From: Desulfohalovibrio reitneri
GTDB lineage: Bacteria; Desulfobacterota; Desulfovibrionia; Desulfovibrionales; Desulfovibrionaceae
Assembly (NCBI RefSeq): GCF_000711295.1
Contig: NZ_JOMJ01000003.1
Span: 819,001-883,000 of the forward strand
DNA: 64,000 nucleotides
Direction: 5' to 3'
In this document: one piece after another, positions 36,829 through 46,968 of the stretch
How positions within the stretch are numbered: position 1 is the stretch's first letter
How the letters are laid out: each line of letters begins with the position of its first letter
Translations under genes and position numbers: made by a program
Notes under the pieces: generated by a model
Told to the model about the DNA's origin: nothing
The model's database searches: none
What the model saw: only the letters and a program-made list of their open reading frames with translations

Positions 36829-36909
36829 TCCCCGCAAAGCGGGGAACAATCTCTCAGTTAAAATTTGGCGCACCAATTTGCTGGTCCATCCTTCCTGAAG
36901 AAGGAACAC
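36823..36909 (-). CRISPR. Degenerate two-repeat mini-array (CreA/CreR-like crRNA) in the cas3 3' untranslated region
   Basis: Repeat-like 1 (36909-36883) begins GTGTTCC and ends GGATGGACC like the array repeat, but its stem is replaced by GAAGG/CCTTC-type pairing with a different loop. Repeat-like 2 (36849-36823) keeps the stem GTTCCCCGC/GCGGGGAT with a 3-nt loop and altered flanks. They are separated by exactly 33 nt, the array spacer length, in the same orientation as the array. The first base follows the cas3 stop codon directly, so it could be cut from cas3 mRNA by Cas6e. No similar element is elsewhere in the window. Confidence 0.75.
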
Positions 36910-39756
36910 CTAATAATACCCTCCACAATCAGAGGAAGTCAATTCATAGGTTAGCCCCTTGTCCGCATTGTAGGCCAATTCCACCACCTCGCCGTTCTTC
37001 CGGGCCCGCAGCAGCCAGCCCCTCTCCCGCTCTTGGAGCAGGGCGACGGGCGGCCCGGGGTGGTCTTCTTCCAGGCGGCGGAGCTGGGTGGCCAGGGCGG
37101 GGACATCTGGGGGGAGCGGTTCGGTGGCCATGGAGGGGCGCAGGCGAATTTCCGAGAGGGCCCAGGCGCGGCGCAGGGCTGCCGCGGAGTCGTCCTGCGG
37201 GTCGCGCCAGGAAACGACGTGCCCGTCCCGCTCCTTGGCCAGGCGGAAGGTCACGGTTTCTCCGCCCAGACGGGTGGAAAGCTCCTGGCTGTCCGTCCAC
37301 TCTCCCGCAAGGATGCTGTACCCTTCCTCGAAGTCGAGTGCCCGGAAGGCGGCAGTGTTCCCCGCCGCGATGCGCTCGCCGTGTTCCTTGGCGTCGCGCG
37401 ACAACAGCGTTTCGGGGATGCCCTCCGCCACGGCCTTGTCATCGCGGCCAGCGAGCTCGCCGGGTACGCCTCCCTCGGGATCGTACACCGTCTCGATAAG
37501 GACGCGCACGTCCCAGGGCAGATGGAGCGTGCCCCGGCGGCGCAGTTCACGCAGGGTGAGCCACAGTTCGCCGTGGACGCGGTAGATCCACTGGGCGCGC
37601 TTGAAGTGCGCGGCGTACCAGTCCGAGCCAGGAGAGTCGTCCCAGGGCGGGGCATGCAGGAGAAGCCGTTTGGCCTCGTATCCTTCCGGTCGCTCGAAAG
37701 CGTGGCGTTGCAGGCGTCCCGCCCGCTGCAGCAGGGCATCCACCGGAGCCAGGTCGCTGGCCATGATGTCGAAATCAAGGTCGAGAGACATTTCCAGCAC
37801 TTGCGTGCCGACCACGATCCACCCGGCGCGGCCTTCGGCCTGAACCGCGTGTTCCGCCGCATCCTTCCGGGGCTTGCCGAACCGGCTGGTGATGTCCGCC
37901 TCAATGTCCAGCCGGTCACCCAGGGCGAAGCGGGCGTGCAGCAGAACCACTTTGCCCGGGTCCACATCGGAGCGGCCGCGCAAAGCGCGCCAAACCTCCA
38001 GGGCGTCATCCACGGTGTTGCAGACGTAGGCGGCGCAGGCTCCGTTCCGGGCGGCCCCGGCAAGGCTGTTCAAGACATCCTCGCGGGATTTAACGTGTTC
38101 CACGTGCAGTTCGCGTTGGGCCCAGGGCGCGGGGTCCACGGGGGTGGGCGGCGGGCAGCCGCGCAGGCTGGCCAGGCTGGCGGACGGATAGGGCTCGGGC
38201 GCGGAGGGCGCAGCGCGGGAGGAATGGGGGATGGCGGCGATTCCGTTCAACGCGGCATGTGTTTCCAATCCCCGCCGGAAAGTGTCCGTGAGTCGGCCCC
38301 GGGTCTTGGCCGACAGAGTTGCCGAGAGGAGAACGGCGCTGCCGCCACGCGCGGCGTGTATTTCGAGAAGATGGGCCAGCAAGCCGGTAACGTACGGGTC
38401 GAAGCTGTGGATTTCGTCGGCGATGAGCACGTTGCGGCCCAGGCCCAGCAAACGCAGGCACTGGTGGGAGACAGGCAGGACGCCCAGGAGAGCCTGGTCC
38501 AGCGTGGCCGCGCCCGTCGGGGCGAGCAGCGCCTTCTTGCGGTTATCCGCCAACCAGCGGGCGCAGACGGGTTCCGCCGCATCGTTCCCGGAAGGGTTGC
38601 GGCCTTGTTGTGAAATGTCGTCAAGCCCTGTGCTTTGCAGAAAAAGCTCGTTCAGGCCACGTGCGCCGTGGGCCAGCATGAAACTCGGACGATCCGCGTC
38701 TACCTCGAAGAGCTGGTGATACTGGGGGGCCAGCCGTGAATACATGGAGTTGGCCGTGGCCATGGTGGGCAGGGCGAAAAAGAATCCGTCCCCCAGATCG
38801 CGGGCCATGAGGCGAGCGGCCAGAATGACCGCCGCCTCCGTTTTGCCGCTGCCGGTGAGGTCTTCCAGGATATGTAGTTGTGGCGAATCGGGAATGTCCA
38901 CAGAGCGGGCGTGTTCCTGAAGGGGGGTGGGGGAGGCGTCAGTCAGGTCGGGAAAGAGGTCGGCCCAGGTGGTTTTCCGCGTGGGAGTCGGAGGGACGAC
39001 TCCAGCCTCATACACTGCCCTTCGGGCCCGAGGCATGGCGTGTTGGTGGAAATATTCCGCCTCGTCCGTGGTTTCGGGACAGGGGGGAAACCACTCAGCG
39101 TTGGAGCCTATCCAGTCACAAAGTACAGTAAGTCCAGCTAAATCCCAGGAAAAAAGTTTGGCTCGCTCGTCTCCATCTTCCGAAAGGGGCGGGAGGGAAG
39201 CGATGGGAAACAGGGAGGCACACGCCTGAAGGAAAGTTGCAACAGCCGTGAGGTCACGCTCTTCGAACAATTGCCCGGGGCTTGATTTATGAACCGATGC
39301 AGGGTGTCCGTGGTGCCCCGCGACAGGGTGCCCCAAATGCCCCAAAAGATATTTCAATTCGCTTCCTGCATCGTTCGGAAGAAGCGTCTGGAGTTTGGCG
39401 CGGAGATCGAATTTGCGATGTTGCCAGAGCCACAACCCCAAATTGGTGTGATGGAACTCCCCCCGAGCGCAGCCATGACGCCACTTCCGCCCGTCCTGCA
39501 AGGTTGCCAGCAAATCCGGGCGAAAGGCCTGGAAGCGTGGGCTGAACTTGCCTACGTCGTGCAGAGACAGGAGCAGGGGGATGAGAGAGGGGGTCACCTC
39601 CGGAAAGGGCGAGAGCCGGGTTAGGCGCCGGGTCAACCTTGTGTCGCGTCCCAGAAGGACTGCGCCCACGGCGGCAACGTCTAGGCAATGACAAGGTAGT
39701 GGATGATAGTGTCCTGTATTGTTTGGAGACTTGCCCCAGTATTTAAACGGTGACAC
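36910..39756 (-). CDS. cas3: CRISPR-associated helicase-nuclease Cas3 (type I-E)
   Basis: 948 residues. HD nuclease: His23, SLHDVGK (His66-Asp67) and the GHPVAGHHGHP ligands. Helicase: Walker A LTGSGKTEA near 304, DEIH box near 447, SAT motif LLSATL near 480, and QRAGRLQRH near 677. The start is a GTG with no ribosome-binding site; MSPFKYWGKS fits the family start. An IS end lies only 20 bp upstream, so the native promoter and leader have been replaced. Degrades DNA marked by Cascade. Confidence 0.94.
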   Translation of the reverse strand: MSPFKYWGKSPNNTGHYHPLPCHCLDVAAVGAVLLGRDTRLTRRLTRLSPFPEVTPSLIPLLLSLHDVGKFSPRFQAFRPDLLATLQDGRKWRHGCARGEFHHTNLGLWLWQHRKFDLRAKLQTLLPNDAGSELKYLLGHLGHPVAGHHGHPASVHKSSPGQLFEERDLTAVATFLQACASLFPIASLPPLSEDGDERAKLFSWDLAGLTVLCDWIGSNAEWFPPCPETTDEAEYFHQHAMPRARRAVYEAGVVPPTPTRKTTWADLFPDLTDASPTPLQEHARSVDIPDSPQLHILEDLTGSGKTEAAVILAARLMARDLGDGFFFALPTMATANSMYSRLAPQYHQLFEVDADRPSFMLAHGARGLNELFLQSTGLDDISQQGRNPSGNDAAEPVCARWLADNRKKALLAPTGAATLDQALLGVLPVSHQCLRLLGLGRNVLIADEIHSFDPYVTGLLAHLLEIHAARGGSAVLLSATLSAKTRGRLTDTFRRGLETHAALNGIAAIPHSSRAAPSAPEPYPSASLASLRGCPPPTPVDPAPWAQRELHVEHVKSREDVLNSLAGAARNGACAAYVCNTVDDALEVWRALRGRSDVDPGKVVLLHARFALGDRLDIEADITSRFGKPRKDAAEHAVQAEGRAGWIVVGTQVLEMSLDLDFDIMASDLAPVDALLQRAGRLQRHAFERPEGYEAKRLLLHAPPWDDSPGSDWYAAHFKRAQWIYRVHGELWLTLRELRRRGTLHLPWDVRVLIETVYDPEGGVPGELAGRDDKAVAEGIPETLLSRDAKEHGERIAAGNTAAFRALDFEEGYSILAGEWTDSQELSTRLGGETVTFRLAKERDGHVVSWRDPQDDSAAALRRAWALSEIRLRPSMATEPLPPDVPALATQLRRLEEDHPGPPVALLQERERGWLLRARKNGEVVELAYNADKGLTYELTSSDCGGYY

Positions 39757-39775
39757 TACAATATAAGCCTAATTA

Positions 39776-41232
39776 GTCGGTCCTGAAAAAGGCCTTTCAG
39801 ATTGAATCAGGCGTACTTTAGTCTGCCCCGACTCCAGGTTCCGAAGCAGAGCCAAGGGGCGAAAAGAGACAAAAAGTGCTTCAGTCCCCGCATCCACTTC
39901 TTGAAGTTGAACGCGGCTGCGGCCATCAGCAGGTTGATCGCATCACCGAGGGCCCCTTTCAGGAAGTTTTTGGCCATGCGGAAGTCGTGTTTGAGATGTC
40001 CGATCACCGGCTCGATGCCAGCGCGTCTGCGAAAACGTTGCCTGGCCTTTCGTCTCTGGTAGGGCGTGTCGCTTTTCTTCGGCCGGCCCGGAATCAGAAT
40101 GCTCGTGTCACCGACTTTTTTGCGCCCCCTGTAACCCCGGTCACAGATGGCCGCCTCGGGGCAGGATTCCGTGATTTGCGAAACTTGCTCCAGAACATCC
40201 GGCAGGGTGTGACCGTCGAAAACGTTCTCCTTGAAGGACATGGCTCCTACATCACACCGGTGGTCTTGGTCCAGGCGATGGAGGCCTTGCGTCCGAACTC
40301 GTACTTTTTGTGCTCTTTGCCCTTGCCGATGCAAAGCACGTCCGGTTCGTGCAGGCTGTAGATCTTGTTCTTGTCGGTACGTTTCTGGTCATGGACCCGG
40401 CGGAAGAGCTGCATAGCTTCCCTGTGCCTGGCCAACGAATCCCTGGGCAGTTTGCGCTCAAGTTCGCGGATCAGGACGCCAGCCATGGTCCGAATGCGTT
40501 TGATGATCTTGCGACTCTTGAATCGCTGGCGCAGGAGGCCTGGCAATTCACGGCGGAAACTGCGGCGCAAGCTGATTCCTTCGAACTCGGCGATGGCCCT
40601 GCATCGCTTGATGACCTTGGTCAGAAGCTTCACGTCAGTGGGGAAGGTGATGTTCTTCTCCTGGACCGTGGTGTCCACGGCGATCTCCCGCTCCATGGCG
40701 TCGTCGCCGTGCAGACCCACCGAGACCTCGAAGATCAAACGCGCCCCACCCTCGCCGATGCGTTTGCGGAAATAAACCAAGTCCGTGGGGTCACAAGGAA
40801 GCCTCCACCGGAAATGCGTCTCACCGCAGAAGGCCTGATAGTAGGGGTTCCGGACCCAAGCCTCAATGACACGCTCGTCGCTCAGATTTTCAAGCTGCTT
40901 GAGGATCATGAGCCCGACCATGAGTCTGATGGGCTTTGCTGGACGACCATACTCACTATAGAGGCTAGAAAACTCCTGCTCGAACTTTTCCCAGGGGATG
41001 TTCGCTGCAAGCTTGAGCAGCGGGTCCTTGGGATTGAGCTGATCGATGAGGTCCTCGTAGAGGAAATTGCCCTGATCGCTTTTGGCTGGCTTGGCCTTCA
41101 TCATCACTCCCGAACCGGTGACGGCGCGACCGGTTTCTTGCAGAATCACTACAGTTCCTGGTCGAGAATGATACATTGAATGCTACACTTTGTTAATTCT
41201 TTTCAGTGGCATGGATGTTTTTCAGGGCCGAC
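39776..41232 (-). mobile_element. IS5-superfamily insertion sequence, copy 2
   Basis: 1457 bp, nearly identical to copy 1 and inverted relative to it, with ends GTCGGTCCTGAAAAA and GTCGGCCCTGAAAAA (reversed). One base shorter than copy 1. Flanks TAATTA (left) and TAACTT (right) do not form a clean duplication. Its left end sits 20 bp upstream of cas3 and its transposase points toward cas3. Confidence 0.92.
39807..41176 (-). pseudogene. IS5-superfamily transposase, frameshifted copy
   Basis: Same protein as the copy at 25057 up to AWTKTTGV, where one C is missing near 40250 (GTGATGTAGG instead of GTGATCGTAGG), giving a stop after 309 codons. The rest continues in another frame (GAMSFKENVFDGHTLP onward). 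The lost base is not in a homopolymer, so this is more likely a true mutation. Confidence 0.9.
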
Positions 41233-41325
41233 TAACTTGTTGTCGACTGCCATGGAATTTTGTTTTTGCCAAGTTTTTTTAAAAATGATTTTCCCGCCTC
41301 CAGTGGTAATATTTTTGGAGGTTTT

Positions 41326-41553
41326 ATGTTGCAACTAGAAAAAGGTAGCTTCCTCAAAATGAGCGACGTGGCCGAGATTTTCGATGTCCACATTTCTTCT
41401 GTTTCGAGGATGATCAAACGTGGTGATTTGCCGTGTGTCAACCTTGGTGGTACCAAACGTATCCCTCGAGTAGCACTCGAGAAGTTCGTTGAAAGCGAAA
41501 TCGCGTACTGCCCCCGGTTTAGCAAGCCTTTTTTAAGAGAGTCCGCGAGTTGA
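41326..41553 (+). CDS. Excisionase-like helix-turn-helix protein, C-terminus altered by IS3 insertion
   Basis: Starts at ATG 41326 with TGGAGG upstream. MSDVAEIFDVHISSVSRMIKRGDLP is a winged HTH_17/excisionase fold (DNA-binding domain, residues about 10-50). Native sequence ends at 41507; the last residues (CPRFSKPFLRESAS) are read from the IS3 end. AT-rich promoter region upstream. It probably controlled excision together with the integrase to the right. Confidence 0.75.
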   Translation: MLQLEKGSFLKMSDVAEIFDVHISSVSRMIKRGDLPCVNLGGTKRIPRVALEKFVESEIAYCPRFSKPFLRESAS

Positions 41554-42295
41554 TCAGTTCCTGCTCGGTTGTCACCGGGGTTTTATACCCCAGCGCCGAG
41601 TGCAGGTAGCCTTGGTTGTATTCTTCGATCCAGGAGCCCAAGGCCTGGTAAAAGGCCGTGGGGCTTCGCCATTCATTGATCCAGACCAGCTCTTCCTTCA
41701 TGGTGCGCATGAAGCGCTCTGTGTCGGCGTTGCCTTTGGGGTTGTTGTAGCTGGTGAAGGCGAGTTTGATGTCCATGACGCGGCAAGCCTTCATAAAGCT
41801 CGTCGAGGTCGGTTGGCAGCCGTTGTCGGCCATGAGATGAAGACCGCCGCCGCGCACGCCTTCGGGGAACTGCCTGCCGACAGCCGCGTTGAGCGCCGAT
41901 AGCCAATGCCACGCCTTGGCCTGGTCGCCGGCGTAGTGGCCGACGACCTTCTTGGTGCGCCAATCAAGCACAATGACCACGTACAGCCAGCCGTAGCCGT
42001 CAATCTTGATTTTGGTCATGTCGATACTCCACCACTCGTTGGGTCGCGTGGGCCGGGGCTTGACGCCGGTCGGCCTGCGTTTGGCCTTGAGTCGCAGGTT
42101 GGGCTTCACCGTGAGGTCATGCTCGCTCATGAGCCGGTAGACGCGATTTTTGCCGACGACTACGCCGTCCACGAAGCGCAGAAACGCCCAGACCCGACGG
42201 TATCCCCAGAACGGATGGTCGGCCTTGATGCCGCGAATGCGGGCCAGGAGGTCGGCGTTGCGCTCGGCGACCTTTGCATATGGTCCACGCTTCAT
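41519..42295 (-). CDS. IS3-family transposase OrfB (integrase core)
   Basis: 258 residues with HTH_21-like start (RGIKADHPFWGYRRVWAFL) and an rve DDE domain: Asp in WWSIDMTKI, Asp in LMADNGCQPTS, Glu in ADTERFMRTMKEE. Overlaps orfA by 4 bp; a -1 shift on the A8 run just upstream would give the OrfAB fusion. Confidence 0.92.
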   Translation of the reverse strand: MKRGPYAKVAERNADLLARIRGIKADHPFWGYRRVWAFLRFVDGVVVGKNRVYRLMSEHDLTVKPNLRLKAKRRPTGVKPRPTRPNEWWSIDMTKIKIDGYGWLYVVIVLDWRTKKVVGHYAGDQAKAWHWLSALNAAVGRQFPEGVRGGGLHLMADNGCQPTSTSFMKACRVMDIKLAFTSYNNPKGNADTERFMRTMKEELVWINEWRSPTAFYQALGSWIEEYNQGYLHSALGYKTPVTTEQELINSRTLLKKAC

Positions 42296-42564
42296 CCGAA
42301 CGGCCCGCTTTTTTTTAGCTCAATGGTCAGCTCGCCGATCAGGCTTTTGAGCTTCATGTTCTCGCGTTCAAGCTTGGCCGTACGCTGTGCGCCGTGCTCG
42401 GGCTCAAACGCTTTGTGCGCCTGGGCGAGGAATTGATCGCGCCACTTGTAGTACTGGTTCTGCGAGATGGCGTACTCGGCGCACACTTCGCCCACGGGTC
42501 GTCCTCGAAGGCCTTCGAGGACGACCCGAGTCTTCTGCTCCGGGGTCCACTTCCGTCGCTTCAT
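42292..42564 (-). CDS. IS3-family transposase OrfA
   Basis: 90 residues from ATG 42564 (GGAGG 7 nt upstream). Helix-turn-helix of HTH_Tnp_1 type: KWTPEQKTRVVLEGLRGRPVGEVCAEYAIS, then a leucine-zipper-like helix. Ends in a run of eight A typical of programmed -1 frameshifting. Confidence 0.9.
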   Translation of the reverse strand: MKRRKWTPEQKTRVVLEGLRGRPVGEVCAEYAISQNQYYKWRDQFLAQAHKAFEPEHGAQRTAKLERENMKLKSLIGELTIELKKSGPFG

Positions 42565-42603
42565 GGCAAACCTCCTGCCTGTTGAGAAGCCACGGACTTC
42601 CAC

Positions 42604-43512
42604 TTAGATCAAGGCTGTTTCAAACCGGGGGCAGGATACCCGGACGTACTTCAGGAGTTGCGGAACCGTCATGTCCTTGAGCTTGCCCACTCTCCGAGAT
42701 GGATATTTGAGCATGGCATCTTTGTAGTCCCGTACATGCCTTTTCGTAATCTGAGAGACTGGAAGATCGCCATGAAGTTCTACGAACCGACGGACGTATG
42801 TGCCGAAATCCTTGACTGTTTTCTCCGGTCCTCCCGCCTGTATATGTTCCTCTGCCCACATTGAATGAACCTGGATAATGGTCGGGTCGTCTCTGTCGGA
42901 TTCCGTAGGTGTAGCATGAACAGGTGACACAGGCTTTATGGGCGTTTTGACCACTTTGGCTTCATGCCGAGCCTTGAGAGCTTCCAGGGTTTCCACCTTT
43001 GCTTTCAGAAGGGCATAGGCCAGTTGACGGTATGCCTCGCTGTACTTGGCAACTTTCATCCCGATCTCTTCCAGAAGGTCATCGAGTTCTACAGAAATTC
43101 TGTTGAGTTTTCCCGTAGCGAGACTTTCCCTTGCCTCGATGTATGCAAAGGTGATTGCGTCATCCCATGCCTGAAATTCTGTAGGGGAAAGACCGTTAAT
43201 GCGTGATTCTTCATCGACTTGAAGTGCCTCATGCCTCCATATAGCCGTGATACGTTCAACTTCGATCTCGGACAGCTTATCAACCGCTTCAGCGTCCCTC
43301 TGGCGGCGTTTCTCGGCAAACTCCTGGTCGAGCTTCACGGATTCTATATGAACGCGCTGGAGGGCTTCCTGACGGTCACTGGTTTTGAGACTGAAATATA
43401 TCTCTCGCTTGCCGTAGATGTCCTGGAGATCAACCGGAGCCTTTGCGCGAAAATAGTAGTTCCGGCTCCCTTTCCGACGATGTAAACGAGTTGGTCTGGA
43501 CAAGTCTTTCAT
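42604..43512 (-). pseudogene. Truncated tyrosine recombinase (integrase), DUF6538 type
   Basis: N-terminal DUF6538-like segment RRKGSRNYYFRAKAPVDL, a long helical linker, and the SAM-like core-binding domain (FGTYVRRFVELHGDLPVSQI). The frame runs into the IS3 end at 42634, so the catalytic domain with the R-H-R-Y residues is missing. Lower GC than neighbouring core genes. Start taken at ATG 43512; tandem GGTGTAGCA elements lie just upstream. Adjacent to the 3' end of tRNA-Ser. Confidence 0.85.
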
Positions 43513-43561
43513 GCTTCTCGGTGTAGCACCTTGGTGTAGCAGTTGGGAAGCAGAAAAGGTA

Positions 43562-43596
43562 AAGCCCCCGGTCACTTTCAGTGATTCCGAGGGCTT
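43562..43596 (-). terminator. Terminator between tRNA-Ser and the integrase
   Basis: Stem AAGCCCTCGG/CCGGGGGCTT (minus strand) with one wobble and a 15-nt loop, followed by TTACC, just past the tRNA 3' end. Confidence 0.7.
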
Positions 43597-43606
43597 AAAT
43601 AGTCGA

Positions 43607-43702
43607 TGGCGGAGAGGGTGGGATTCGAACCCACGTACGGGCTACTAACCCGTAACTCGATTTCGAGTCGAGCGCGTTACGACCGGACTTCGCTACCTCT
43701 CC
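43607..43702 (-). tRNA. tRNA-Ser (anticodon CGA)
   Basis: Minus-strand gene with acceptor GGAGAGG/CCTCTCC, discriminator G and encoded CCA; the anticodon arm CTCGA-CTCGAAA-TCGAG gives anticodon CGA, and the long variable arm (ACGGGTTAGTAGCCCGT) marks class II serine tRNA. T arm GTGGGTTCGAATCCCAC. The 3' end faces the integrase remnant, so this is the likely island attachment site. Confidence 0.96.
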
Positions 43703-43773
43703 GCGTGGGAGGAATCTGGTAAACGCTCGGTGGCGGTTCGTCAAGGAGGTGAAGGGAACGGCCGATCAGCTTA

Positions 43774-44253
43774 TCAGCGGCGCGAACGGAAAAAATCCCG
43801 TAGCAGGGCTCCGCATTCCTCCTCCAAAACACCGTGGATAACCGCGGGACGATGGTTGAGGAAGGGCAGGGCGAAGCCCTCAAGCCGAGAGGTGACGGCT
43901 CCGGTCTTGGGGTCGGCCGCGCCGTAAACAACCGTTTCCACGCGAGCGTGCACCAGCGCGCCCAGGCACATGAGGCAGGGCTCAAGGGTGACGACCAGTA
44001 TGCAGCCGGGCAGGCGGTAGTTATTCAGCTTTTTGCAGGCTTGGCGAAGGGCCAGTATTTCAGCGTGGGACGTTGGGTCGTTTCGGGAGATGGGGGAGTT
44101 GCTTGCCTTCGCCAGTACCTCGCCGTCAGGATCCAGAATCACCGCGCCCACCGGCACTTCATTAACATCCCCGGCCCGCTTGGCCTCGTCCAGGGCGAGG
44201 CGCATGACTTCTTCCCAGTCGCGCCAGCCATTCGGAGGAGCGGGGTCCGTCAC
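43774..44253 (-). CDS. tadA: tRNA-specific adenosine deaminase TadA
   Basis: Converts A34 to inosine in tRNA-Arg. 159 residues from GTG 44253, which overlaps the purQ stop (GTGA). Zn site TSHAEILAL (His, catalytic Glu) and EPCLMC (two Cys). The ATG at 44205 is a shorter alternative that would remove the usual DWEEVM start. Confidence 0.9.
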   Translation of the reverse strand: MTDPAPPNGWRDWEEVMRLALDEAKRAGDVNEVPVGAVILDPDGEVLAKASNSPISRNDPTSHAEILALRQACKKLNNYRLPGCILVVTLEPCLMCLGALVHARVETVVYGAADPKTGAVTSRLEGFALPFLNHRPAVIHGVLEEECGALLRDFFRSRR

Positions 44254-45065
44254 GCGGCGCGTTCCCGCAAGTGGTGGACTGCGTTTTCCAGCAGCACGAT
44301 TCCAAGGGGGGAGGTTTCCCCGCGTGTCCAGCCGGGATGATTTGTGGGGTGGTTGAACGCTTCGGGGTGGGGCATGAGGCCCAGGATGCGTCCGGTGTGG
44401 TCGGTGAGTCCGGCGATGCCACCCGGGGAGCCGTTGGGATTGTATGGGTACTCCATGGAGGGCTCGCCGGATTCGGGGTGGACGTAGCGCAGGGCCACGT
44501 GCCCGGCCGCCTCGGCCTTGGACAGCAGCGATTCGTCCTCGAAAACCATTTTGCCCTCGCCGTGCCGCACGGGCATCTCCAGCCTGTCGGTACCTTTGAG
44601 GAACACGCAACGGGTGTCCGGCTCGGTGCGCAGGCTTACCCAGCGATCCTCAAAGCGGGCGGAATCGTTGGCGGAGAGGGAGGCGGTGCGTTTGAACCAA
44701 TCCCCGTCCACCGCGGGGAGCAGTCCCAGCTTGCACAGCAATTGGAAGCCGTTGCAGATGCCAAGGATGAGGCCACCCCGTTCCAGAAAGGCTCGCAACT
44801 GCTCGAGCAAGGGGCTTCCAGAGCGCGTCACGGCGTGCCGCCAGCGCAGGGCCGCGGCCTGGGCCGCGCCCAGGTCGTCGCCGTCCAGAAAGCCGCCGGG
44901 GAAGAGAAGCAGGTCCGCTTCGGGCAGGGCCACCCGTTCCGCCAGCAGGTCGGAGAAGAATACCACTTCGGTTTCGTTGCAGCCGGCCAGGCGGGCGGCG
45001 TGGGCGGTTTCGCGATCGCAATTGGTGCCGTAGCCGGTGATGACCAGGGAAGAAACGCGGGCCAA
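44250..45065 (-). CDS. purQ: Phosphoribosylformylglycinamidine synthase, glutaminase subunit PurQ
   Basis: Glutamine amidotransferase part of the fourth step of purine synthesis. 271 residues from TTG 45065, chosen because ARVSSLVITGYGTNCDRET matches the family start and GGAGG is 8 nt upstream. Nucleophile Cys in LILGICNGFQLL, and the catalytic His/Glu in LMPHPEAF. The longer form (Gly-rich insert, over 260 residues) is the single-subunit type found in proteobacterial relatives rather than the short PurQ. Confidence 0.9.
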   Translation of the reverse strand: MARVSSLVITGYGTNCDRETAHAARLAGCNETEVVFFSDLLAERVALPEADLLLFPGGFLDGDDLGAAQAAALRWRHAVTRSGSPLLEQLRAFLERGGLILGICNGFQLLCKLGLLPAVDGDWFKRTASLSANDSARFEDRWVSLRTEPDTRCVFLKGTDRLEMPVRHGEGKMVFEDESLLSKAEAAGHVALRYVHPESGEPSMEYPYNPNGSPGGIAGLTDHTGRILGLMPHPEAFNHPTNHPGWTRGETSPLGIVLLENAVHHLRERAA

Positions 45066-45198
45066 GCGGAAAGCCTCCGGAATGGGGGTGGCGAAAAGCG
45101 GCGGGGGAGTTCTCCCCACCTTCCTATACAAGCGCGCGGGAATCATAAAGGGGCCGCAGAGTCCCGTCAACCGGGGCTTGTGCCGGGTGTGCCCGTAA

Positions 45199-46953
<1,755 letters not shown>

Positions 46954-46968
46954 GCGGGCGGCCTGAAC

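Larger units (their letters stand above)
36412..36909. other. cas3-cas8e intergenic region with crRNA-like element, promoter-like site and hairpins
   Basis: 498 bp, far longer than other gaps in the cas operon. In minus order it contains a degenerate two-repeat mini-array directly after the cas3 stop (36909-36823), a seed/PAM match overlapping a promoter-like sequence (36828-36799), two adjacent hairpins near 36690-36650, a possible 35-aa ORF (36613-36506), and a 15-bp terminator-like hairpin (36516-36473) about 60 bp before cas8e. Confidence 0.8.
41508..42634 (-). mobile_element. IS3-family insertion sequence
   Basis: About 1127 bp with identical 13-bp inverted ends CTGCCCCCGGTTT. It carries overlapping orfA and orfB with a poly-A slippery site between them. 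No target duplication is evident, and the host sequences on its two sides (excisionase, integrase) do not join, suggesting a deletion accompanied or followed insertion. Confidence 0.88.
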
